Positions 13,485 to 21,235 of a stretch of 64,000 bases of DNA are shown in pieces. The notes under the pieces are model-generated. The model had not been told where the DNA came from and ran no database searches. It saw only the letters and a program-made list of their open reading frames with translations. The DNA comes from a virus. The DNA lies in IMG/VR virus record IMGVR_UViG_3300009034_000015, positions 17,630 to 81,629 of that record, one strand, 5' to 3'. Each line of letters opens with the position of its first letter. Within the stretch, counting starts at the first letter, position 1. The translations under genes and the position numbers were made by a program.

Positions 13485-14648
13485 TTAATTTGCTTTCTTT
13501 ATAAAAAATGGCATTAAATAATAAGTATATTTAAAATCTCTTAATTCAGATTCTTCTTCTTTAATTTTTTCCTTTATAACTACTACATCATTAAATTCAA
13601 TCATTTTAAATATAACTTTCTTTGTTTTAATTACTTTTAAAAAATCAAGTAAATACTGATTAGTAAAACTAATTTTAAACTTTTTACCAATATATTTAAT
13701 CGGCAATGATTCTAATGCGTGTTGACCCTTTTCTTCATTATGAGCACCTAAACTTAAATTATTTTTAGTTAATTCAAAATCAATTACATGGTAAAATTTA
13801 CCTAAACGCTGTAAAGCAGAAATTAATCCTTCACGATTTATTATCATTACTTTTTGATTCTCTTTATTCGTAGGAACAATCTGTTTATAATCTGGAAAAT
13901 TACCTTGAATTATTTTTACAATAAATCTTATTTTTCCTATTCTAAATAAAACAGATTCATATTTTTTAAGTAAACTAATTTTAACATTTTGTTCTTGATA
14001 TTTACTTAAAATCTTTTTTAAACTTAATAAATCATTAGTCGGTAATATTAAGCCCTCTTTATCATTAATTAATTTAGAAACTTTAATATCTTTAAAACGA
14101 ATTAAATTAACACGATAACCATCAGTAGCAACTAATTTTAAATTAAATTTCTTTTTATCCCAAGTAAAATAAACCCCTTGTAAATGATGCCTATTTTCAT
14201 CTTTTGAAGTAGCAAAAATTGTTTTATTAATTGCTTCTAACAATAAACTACTCTTAATTTCAAATAAATCTATTAAATCTTTTTTAATATTTATAAAAAC
14301 TGGATAATCATCAGCAGATATAGTAGATACAATATAGCTCTGATTATTAGAACTTAATTCTATATAATTATCGTCTTTTATTCTAAAATGAATTTCCTTT
14401 CCTTCAATCCCTTTAACTACATTAAATAAATCTTTATAACATAAAGTTATTTCCCCTTCTCTCATTCTTTTTTCTTTTAATACAGTTTTAAAATAAACTT
14501 CTAAATTTGTTGCATAAATTCTTAGTTTATCATTTTTAGCTTTAAATAAAATATTACCTAAAATTGGTATTGTTATATTTTTAGGTATTATTCCCTGAAT
14601 CAAACTTAAACTTTCTAATAGCTCTTCTTTATTTATTATAAATTCCAT
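13485..14648 (-). CDS. dnaN: DNA polymerase III beta sliding clamp
   Basis: The protein has 387 residues, the usual length of DnaN. The N-terminus MEFIINKEELLESLSLIQGI, the early IPILGNIL and the repeated three-domain pattern with VATDGYRVNLI near residue 170 identify the clamp. It tethers polymerase to DNA. GGAG precedes the ATG. A phage-encoded beta clamp implies a C-family polymerase, host or phage; none is visible in this window. Confidence 0.9.
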   Translation of the reverse strand: MEFIINKEELLESLSLIQGIIPKNITIPILGNILFKAKNDKLRIYATNLEVYFKTVLKEKRMREGEITLCYKDLFNVVKGIEGKEIHFRIKDDNYIELSSNNQSYIVSTISADDYPVFINIKKDLIDLFEIKSSLLLEAINKTIFATSKDENRHHLQGVYFTWDKKKFNLKLVATDGYRVNLIRFKDIKVSKLINDKEGLILPTNDLLSLKKILSKYQEQNVKISLLKKYESVLFRIGKIRFIVKIIQGNFPDYKQIVPTNKENQKVMIINREGLISALQRLGKFYHVIDFELTKNNLSLGAHNEEKGQHALESLPIKYIGKKFKISFTNQYLLDFLKVIKTKKVIFKMIEFNDVVVIKEKIKEEESELRDFKYTYYLMPFFIKKAN

Positions 14649-14664
14649 TTTAGTTCTCCTTTCA

Positions 14665-15300
14665 TTATTTTATTTTTACCCCACCATACATCTTTCTAAA
14701 AGATTTACCAGTAATTTTTATTAATACTAATTGGTCTTGAATTATATCAATTAAACCTTGCTCTAATAAATTTACTAATCTATTTAAAGGTAATTGACTT
14801 GAAAACCCAGTCCATAGATTTTTATGATACCTATTCCTTAAAATATAATCAAATTTTAAAATAGCATCTTTTCTAACATATCTCGTTAAATCATCTATTA
14901 TCAAAGCATCAAAATTTTGAAGGTTATCTTTTATTTCCTGCTCTGCCTTATTTAAATTAAAATAAGTTAATAACTCTATTAAATGTGAGGCAGTAATAAA
15001 AAATAACTTTTTATATTTTCTTTTTGCATTATCATGCCCAACCCTGCCTTTTAAATGGGTATTATAATCATCAAAGGTTTTTAAAATTCTTTTACCTAAA
15101 ACAGTTAATAACATTGTCTTGCCAATGCCTACTGGTCCAACTAACATTATATTATTACTTTCTCTTAAATGTATTTCTAAATCAATAAGGTATTTACGGA
15201 ACTTCTTAATTGATCTTTGATTATCTTCAAAATCTAAATCTTTTAATTTTACATTTTTAAATCTAATTGGTAGATTAGCATCATTAAAGTTCCAAATCAT
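14665..15300 (-). CDS. DnaC-like AAA+ helicase loader
   Basis: The protein has 211 residues. ATG 15300 is chosen over GTG 15309 because AGGTGG lies just upstream and the ATG overlaps the upstream stop codon (ATGA). Walker A is GPVGIGKT (55-62), Walker B is ALIIDDLTR, and a DnaC/IstB-like C-terminus with SSQLPLNRLV and a basic end follows. Such ATPases load DnaB onto single-stranded DNA. It sits directly upstream of the clamp, helicase and primase genes, supporting a loader role rather than a transposition role. Confidence 0.82.
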   Translation of the reverse strand: MIWNFNDANLPIRFKNVKLKDLDFEDNQRSIKKFRKYLIDLEIHLRESNNIMLVGPVGIGKTMLLTVLGKRILKTFDDYNTHLKGRVGHDNAKRKYKKLFFITASHLIELLTYFNLNKAEQEIKDNLQNFDALIIDDLTRYVRKDAILKFDYILRNRYHKNLWTGFSSQLPLNRLVNLLEQGLIDIIQDQLVLIKITGKSFRKMYGGVKIK

Positions 15301-15704
15301 TTCTTCCACCTTTTAAAATCTGACCATAACTTCGTTTGTTCATTAATTTGATTATTAATAAACTCTTGTAAAAAAGTATTAGGCACAGTTAAAATATCCT
15401 GTAAATTTATTTCCTTACCTTTGATCTTAGCAGTTTTAATAGACCATTTAATATATTCCCTTAATATATTTTTATTATATCGTTTAATAAACCTTTTAAT
15501 TTTACTATATAAAAAATACTTCTGTCTTTCATTTTTTAAAATATTTCTTATTTCAAAATCATCACAGCCAAAAACTAATTTAAATTTATCCTGATAAAAA
15601 AGAACAAAATTAAACGGTTTCCAATCTTTTATTTCTTGTAGTTTCCAAGAGCTTTCTTTAAAAGCTTGCTTAGTAGTAGTTTTAAAAAATTCATTTAACT
15701 TCAT
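15297..15704 (-). CDS. hypothetical replication-operon protein
   Basis: The protein has 135 residues, helical and basic, with aromatic-rich segments (KPFNFVLFYQDKFKLVFG, RQKYFLYSKIKRFIKRYNK). It overlaps the helicase upstream by 14 nt and the loader downstream by 4 nt. The position, sandwiched between SF2 helicase and loader, suggests a replication accessory such as a loader partner. No family is recognised. Confidence 0.65.
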   Translation of the reverse strand: MKLNEFFKTTTKQAFKESSWKLQEIKDWKPFNFVLFYQDKFKLVFGCDDFEIRNILKNERQKYFLYSKIKRFIKRYNKNILREYIKWSIKTAKIKGKEINLQDILTVPNTFLQEFINNQINEQTKLWSDFKRWKK

Positions 15705-17058
15705 TTATTTGACCTGAAAAAAGTTTTTTTAATTTATTTAAATGCTCAGGAAAAATTAAATGATCCCAAAAATAATAAACAATAGCATCTTTCTTACCTT
15801 CATAAATTCTTTTAATCCTACCAGTCTGCTGAACTATCTTTCTATCATTCATAGCAGAAGGGGTTAAAATAAATAATCTATTTAAATTTGGAATATCTAA
15901 ACCTTCATCTGCTAAATTAGTTCCTATTAAACATTGAAGCTTTTTATTTCTCATTTTATCTAATATTTCTTTTCTTTCTAATTTATCAATTTCTCCTATC
16001 ATCAATCCTACTTTAAATCCTTTAGAAGTTAAATAATTATAAAAGGCTTTACAATGAGCTACCCTGTCAGATAATATAAGGCAAGAATTACTATCTTTTA
16101 ATTCTTGTAATATATATTTTAATATTAATAAATTTCTATTTTTATCTTTAACTAAATTACTAATAAAATAAACATATTCAGCTTTGTCATAATTATATTC
16201 AAAATCAGTTTTAATTAAATTAATTTCAATATTATGGATTAAGTTATTTTCCAATAAATGCTCATCTTTAATTTCATAAAGGATTGGCCCAAAAGTATCA
16301 AACATCAAAAACTCTTTTTGATCTTTTCTTTTAGGAGTAGCGGTTAACCCTAAACGATACCTTGCAGGAAATTGATTAATAACTAAGTGAAATACCTCGG
16401 CAGGACTATGATGACATTCGTCTAAAATTACAAATCCAAATTTATCTTTTAATTTATCTACTCTCTTTTTAATTGTCTGTAACATTCCAATAGTTAAATT
16501 ACCTATCTCAAAATAACCTGCTCCATATTTACTTACATCTTTAATTAATAACCTTTTATTTATTCTATCAATCCATTGATACATTAAATCTTTTGTATGA
16601 ACTATTACTAAAGCTGGCTGTTTAATTTCAGAAATTAATTTTAAAGCTATCTCGGTCTTGCCACTTCCACAAACTCCTACTATCAAACCCTGCTTAGCTT
16701 CAATAAAAGGATTAAGAGCAGATTGTTGATAATCCCTTAAAACAATTTTATCCTTAATATTTATTTTATTTAAAGTTAAATCTTTATACTGTAATTCATG
16801 TTCAATTTTATTTTCTAATAAAAAATCTACTAATTTATCTAAACCGCCTCTTGTTATTAATAAATCTTGTTTATTAGTATAAAATGATTTTAAATTCCTT
16901 AATACACTTTTATTCCTAAAACCAAGTTTAAGGTTTTTATAATAGGTAGGATTACGATACAGAAATAATGACTTAATCTCACCAACTATTCTTGGATCTA
17001 ACTGAGAAACATCTAAATAGATAAAATCGCTAATTCTTATTTTTACTAAGTTACTCAT
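15691..17058 (-). CDS. superfamily 2 DEAD/DEAH-type helicase (UvsW/XPB-like)
   Basis: The protein has 455 residues. Motif I is GVCGSGKT (128-135), motif II DECHH, motif III LTATPKRK and motif VI QQTGRIKR. A short N-terminal domain precedes the two RecA-like lobes. This set fits phage UvsW-like and bacterial XPB/ComFA-type DNA translocases that remodel branched DNA or start recombination-dependent replication. It is the first gene of the replication unit after the terminator at 17.1 kb, with only a weak ribosome site. Confidence 0.85.
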   Translation of the reverse strand: MSNLVKIRISDFIYLDVSQLDPRIVGEIKSLFLYRNPTYYKNLKLGFRNKSVLRNLKSFYTNKQDLLITRGGLDKLVDFLLENKIEHELQYKDLTLNKINIKDKIVLRDYQQSALNPFIEAKQGLIVGVCGSGKTEIALKLISEIKQPALVIVHTKDLMYQWIDRINKRLLIKDVSKYGAGYFEIGNLTIGMLQTIKKRVDKLKDKFGFVILDECHHSPAEVFHLVINQFPARYRLGLTATPKRKDQKEFLMFDTFGPILYEIKDEHLLENNLIHNIEINLIKTDFEYNYDKAEYVYFISNLVKDKNRNLLILKYILQELKDSNSCLILSDRVAHCKAFYNYLTSKGFKVGLMIGEIDKLERKEILDKMRNKKLQCLIGTNLADEGLDIPNLNRLFILTPSAMNDRKIVQQTGRIKRIYEGKKDAIVYYFWDHLIFPEHLNKLKKLFSGQINEVK

Positions 17059-17109
17059 TATAACTACCCTAATTATAATTATAATAATAGATTAAAAAAA
17101 ATTAATCAA

Positions 17110-17141
17110 AATAAAAAAGGCCATTAAAAACAGCCTTTTTT
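17110..17141 (-). terminator. Rho-independent terminator (end of structural unit)
   Basis: A 9-bp stem AAAAAAGGC/GCCTTTTTT (17113-17121/17133-17141) with an 11-nt loop and a T-rich 3' end on the minus strand. It separates the structural block from the replication block. Possible promoter sequence for the helicase gene follows, in 17059-17109. Confidence 0.8.
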
Positions 17142-17163
17142 AAAATAATAATTTTAAATATAA

Positions 17164-17568
17164 TTATTGCTTATGTGGTTTACCTCCGATCAAATGAACA
17201 AAAACTTCATGAGCAATTATTACTGATGGCCCAGTCCATAAATAGAACAAAGCTTCACTCCAGTTATTTGTAGCTATAAATTTATTTAAAAAAGCTACAA
17301 CTAATCCTAACCCTAATGGAATTAAAATTCTAAATCGTTTAGGAGCTTGAGCAAATAGATTTATTCTCCATAAAGCTGGTATCTTTAATAAGGAAATAAA
17401 ACCAGTTAATAATAAAGTAACGCCTGCTAAATATAAACCATCTTCAATTGATTTAATCCCAGTTAGGATTTCATTAACTCCAGTATCTATATTCGTATTA
17501 GGAGAAGCAAATAAAGGAGTAACAAAAATAAATAGCATTAAGAATAAAGTAATTGCTTTTAATCTCAT
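17164..17568 (-). CDS. membrane protein with signal-like N-terminus, possible holin
   Basis: The protein has 134 residues. MRLKAITLFLMLFIFVTPLFA looks like a signal peptide or first transmembrane helix. Further hydrophobic segments lie at about 44-66 (LYLAGVTLLLTGFISLL) and 80-100 (ILIPLGLGLVVAFL). GGAGGTGATATAA precedes the ATG. It is the last gene of the tail block, a usual place for lysis genes, so holin is a reasonable guess, but no endolysin is adjacent and no family is recognised. Confidence 0.6.
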   Translation of the reverse strand: MRLKAITLFLMLFIFVTPLFASPNTNIDTGVNEILTGIKSIEDGLYLAGVTLLLTGFISLLKIPALWRINLFAQAPKRFRILIPLGLGLVVAFLNKFIATNNWSEALFYLWTGPSVIIAHEVFVHLIGGKPHKQ

Positions 17569-17693
17569 TTATATCACCTCCTCTCTAAGCCCTCTTAATT
17601 AGTTTCTAAGAGGTTTTAATTTTAAGTTAAGGGATAACCCTATTTTATATATAAAGTCTTAACTGAGCTTATCCTAGTAAGGATTTTAAGATA
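17569..17693 (-). promoter_or_regulatory. leader with hairpins and promoter-like TATATATAAAA
   Basis: The minus strand contains AGTTAAGACTTTATATATAA, close to the 45 kb promoter-like motif. A CCTCTTA/TAAGAGG hairpin sits directly before the ribosome site of the membrane protein gene, and ATCCT/AGGAT pairs near 17680. It may give the possible lysis gene its own expression. Confidence 0.4.
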
Positions 17694-20594
17694 TTATACT
17701 GAGCTTAAAGACCTGGCAGTTACTTCTATCTCACCACTATCAAAGTAAAGTCTAAAACCTATTACTTCAAATTTCTCTTCTGACCAATTTAATAAATCAT
17801 CTGTCATATCTATTACATCACCTATTTCTAAACTAATTGCATTTAACCAAGTAGTAAACTTTATAATCCAATATCTTTCTGTAAAATAATCTCTATAAGA
17901 TTCAGCAATAAAGGTTATAGTAGAGCTATCAAATATATAATCACAATCTAATTTAAAAACTCTTGACCTTCCATACTTATTTGCTGAAGCTAAACAAGTT
18001 GCGTCGTTTTCAGGATTAAACTCATAAACTTTTGTAAATCTTTCTGTAGCATAATTTTTATAATAATTAAACCTAAAAACATTTCTTATTTGTGACAAAG
18101 GAGTTAAAAATATTTTTAAAGTTTCATATTTATAATTATCTTTATCAAAGCTCATTAACGAACTTGCTGAAGCATTATATCTATTTACTTTTGTTCTACC
18201 TAAATAATCCTCAAATATTCTAAGAAAAGATTGTTTAGCTAATCTATCTAAAAATTTCCAAGAATATTCTAATTTATATAATTGTCCTGCAAGCTCATAT
18301 GCATCTGTTAATTCATCAATAGATTTATTTGCTATATCTTGATCTACTTGAAAAGTCAAACCAGTTTCTGGAGCACCAGAAAAAGTATCCTCAATTAAAA
18401 TAGTTCCAGATATTAATTGTTGATTAATAATATGTTCTACCTTTTGGCTATTCTCATCATGAACATATAAAATATTACCAGGCTTAATGTTATCAAAAGT
18501 AATAGCAGAAGATTTAAACTGTTTATAAAAATCAAAAGTTGTTCTTAAAATATTAGATAATCTTATTTCATCTAACCAGCCATCAATATTTGCAGTCCCT
18601 AATCTTGAAGAACCAATCTTAGCATAAGTTAAACTCTTATCAGTTCTCCAAGGATAACCTAAATTACCACTTGTCCCTTTTAATACATTATCAATAAAAA
18701 TCTCTAAATAATTTATTTGCCAATTAATTCTAAAATGATGCCAATCAGTTCCTAAACTTAAACCTGAAACATCAATAATTAAATTTTGTGTTCTGGTATC
18801 AACATCGCCAGATTCCCTCGTAAATCTTTGAAATCTTAATTCATTAGCTGTCGTGGTTTTATCCATTGATATATAAGAAAAAAATATTGTTGCAATTTCA
18901 ATTCCTAATGCAATAAATAAATATTGGTTTGTATCTCCCCAAAAATCTGATGCTGCTTTAAACCAAAACTCGTAACAACCTTCATCACCAATATTTGAAC
19001 TATTCCAAATATTATTTAAATCAGAACTTAAAATATCTATATAATCATTATTAACCCTAACAAATCTAAAAGCATTCTTTATAATACCAGTTTCTTCTCT
19101 CTCACATCCAACATTAGTTCCATGACATTGATTAGGAGTAGAATCAATAACATCTCCAGCACCAAAATCTAAATGCCAAAGAGCAATAGTGTTTATATCA
19201 TAATCAAATTCCCAGGGTAAAGTTTGCCCATCTGTTCCATAATATAAATCTACTAAAGATAATTGATTTCTTAAAACCCCTTCTATTACTTGTAATTGTT
19301 TTTCTATTAATAAATTAGCAGTTCCAGTTATTAGGCCATTAGCATCATCAGGCTGCCCTTGAACTTGAATATTAAAATCAATAGCAAATTTTGCCAAGTA
19401 TCCATTTATTACCACCCATACTTCATAAATTCTTGCAGTTTCTAATCCAACTGGCCCAAGAATATATCCACTAACATACCAGTCGTTCATATCTGCTGTT
19501 GCAGGAGTGCTTATAGATGTTGATTTTGTTATAAGGCCATCACCCTCAGAAAAAGCTAATGTTGCTCTAACATTATCATTAGAATCTGATAATACAATTA
19601 AGATTCCTATTGGAGCATTAGTGGCATGAGCCCTTGCATAAAAAAAAGCTGCATAAGGACCACTTTCAACTAAATCGCTCAAAAATGGAAGTTGAGAAAA
19701 ATCAACATCTAAAAGATTATTAGTAGTAGTTAATTGAGCATAACTATTAAAATCTTTATCAAAGCTATTTTCAGGATTCCCTGCTGTATTACTTCCTCCA
19801 ATCGCAGAAGGACGATGACCACAATGACCAATTAAACGATTTCCGAGTAACATGACATAAAAAGCACTTTCAGAAAATAATTCTGCCGTATATTCTTTTC
19901 TAATATAACTTACAAATTGAGGAATCCAATATAATCCATAATCAATAGATTTTATTTCGTGATCACAAATCTTAAAATAATTTTTTTGTTCAGTTAAATC
20001 AAATCCTCCCCACACAGCCTTTATCCCCAAAGTCCAATCATAACCATAAATAAAACCTTCTCTAAAATCCCCATAAACAGCAGTAGGGATTAAAGCGCTT
20101 AAATTATCTGTTGCTTTATCCCAAGTATCAATTGTATTCTCAGGTAAATCTTTATGCTTCTTAACAATAGCATCATCAATATAAAAAGTAAATTCTTTTC
20201 TATTTAAATTATAATCCCTTATAACTCCTCGGAAAACAATTATAGAATTTTCATATTTTAAATCTACTTTATCAAGCAATAATCTAACCTGCAAATATTT
20301 ATTTTTAAAATTTCTATTTTCAGGATCAATTAAATAATCAGAAAACTTTTCTAAATTATTTATAATAATAGTTATATCAGCCATTTCAGCATAACCACAA
20401 CCAAAACTTGCCTTTATTGATTGATCTAATGGAGCTATATCATCTATTAAATCTTCATAATAAGTTTGACCTATTATAATATTTCTTGCATTAGATAAAT
20501 AAATACTCTCTTCTGGTATTTCTACTAAAACAAAAGGCTCAAAAGTTTTAATATCTTCAGTTAAATCTTGTATTTTTTCTGGTAATAATTTCAT
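17694..20594 (-). CDS. tail hub/fibre protein with LamG-like domain
   Basis: The protein has 966 residues. The N-terminal region (EPFVLVEIPEESIYLSNARN; then a segment with DYLIDPENRNFKNKYLQV) and C-terminal region (EIGDVIDMTDDLLNW, FRLYFDSGEIEVTARS) resemble central tail-hub or minor tail proteins. A middle block (about 470-690) with IALWHLDFGAGDVIDSTPN and WHHFRINW looks like a LamG/concanavalin-type carbohydrate-binding domain. It probably sits at the tail tip and contacts host glycans. Its start overlaps the upstream stop (ATGA). Exact domain borders need structure prediction. Confidence 0.72.
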   Translation of the reverse strand: MKLLPEKIQDLTEDIKTFEPFVLVEIPEESIYLSNARNIIIGQTYYEDLIDDIAPLDQSIKASFGCGYAEMADITIIINNLEKFSDYLIDPENRNFKNKYLQVRLLLDKVDLKYENSIIVFRGVIRDYNLNRKEFTFYIDDAIVKKHKDLPENTIDTWDKATDNLSALIPTAVYGDFREGFIYGYDWTLGIKAVWGGFDLTEQKNYFKICDHEIKSIDYGLYWIPQFVSYIRKEYTAELFSESAFYVMLLGNRLIGHCGHRPSAIGGSNTAGNPENSFDKDFNSYAQLTTTNNLLDVDFSQLPFLSDLVESGPYAAFFYARAHATNAPIGILIVLSDSNDNVRATLAFSEGDGLITKSTSISTPATADMNDWYVSGYILGPVGLETARIYEVWVVINGYLAKFAIDFNIQVQGQPDDANGLITGTANLLIEKQLQVIEGVLRNQLSLVDLYYGTDGQTLPWEFDYDINTIALWHLDFGAGDVIDSTPNQCHGTNVGCEREETGIIKNAFRFVRVNNDYIDILSSDLNNIWNSSNIGDEGCYEFWFKAASDFWGDTNQYLFIALGIEIATIFFSYISMDKTTTANELRFQRFTRESGDVDTRTQNLIIDVSGLSLGTDWHHFRINWQINYLEIFIDNVLKGTSGNLGYPWRTDKSLTYAKIGSSRLGTANIDGWLDEIRLSNILRTTFDFYKQFKSSAITFDNIKPGNILYVHDENSQKVEHIINQQLISGTILIEDTFSGAPETGLTFQVDQDIANKSIDELTDAYELAGQLYKLEYSWKFLDRLAKQSFLRIFEDYLGRTKVNRYNASASSLMSFDKDNYKYETLKIFLTPLSQIRNVFRFNYYKNYATERFTKVYEFNPENDATCLASANKYGRSRVFKLDCDYIFDSSTITFIAESYRDYFTERYWIIKFTTWLNAISLEIGDVIDMTDDLLNWSEEKFEVIGFRLYFDSGEIEVTARSLSSV

Positions 20595-21235
20595 CTAATT
20601 TCTCTTAAAGTAATTGAATTTCCAAATACTTGTTCAAAATCATTTTCAATAGATAACTCTGCATTCATACATTTAACAAGTTTACTCAAACCTACTGGAT
20701 CTTGAAAATAAAAATTTTGATAACCTAATTCTACTACATTAGCAATAAAGGTTTTAAACTTTCTATGCTCAGCCCAAAGCATATTCTGGAACTCTATTGA
20801 ATTAATATTAACTGGCTGAGCTAATTTAACCGATCTAATTTTACCTGATTGTGATTCAGAAACAATCTGTCTTGCACTAACCGAAGGAGTATATGGCCAT
20901 TCAATAGAAGCATCAAGTTGAAACTGGCAACCATTTTTAATTTCAAAATTAAGAGCAGACTGGCTATCTTCTACTGGATTCCATAAAACAAATTCATTAT
21001 CATTTAATAGTTCTTTAACTTTATGATAACCAAATCCCCAAAAAGTTTCATCAGTTAAAGCGAGTATATCATCAGTAGTTACACCAGCAGCAATTAAACC
21101 TCCAGTAGCAGAATAAAAATAATCTTTAGATAACCCCACAATGCCACAACGCCCTACTACACCATCAGAACCATCTATTCTTAAAACTGGCTCAACTTCT
21201 GTTCTAATATCTATTTGATAATAAGTTACATCCAT
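20591..21235 (-). CDS. tail tip (distal-tail-like) protein
   Basis: The protein has 214 residues. It lies between tape measure and tail hub, the position of distal tail proteins. It is beta-rich with a C-terminal stretch MLWAEHRKFKTFIANVVELG and NFYFQDPVG. It begins at a TAATG overlap with the tape measure gene. The name comes from gene order; sequence similarity to a known Dit is not evident by eye. Confidence 0.6.
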   Translation of the reverse strand: MDVTYYQIDIRTEVEPVLRIDGSDGVVGRCGIVGLSKDYFYSATGGLIAAGVTTDDILALTDETFWGFGYHKVKELLNDNEFVLWNPVEDSQSALNFEIKNGCQFQLDASIEWPYTPSVSARQIVSESQSGKIRSVKLAQPVNINSIEFQNMLWAEHRKFKTFIANVVELGYQNFYFQDPVGLSKLVKCMNAELSIENDFEQVFGNSITLREIR

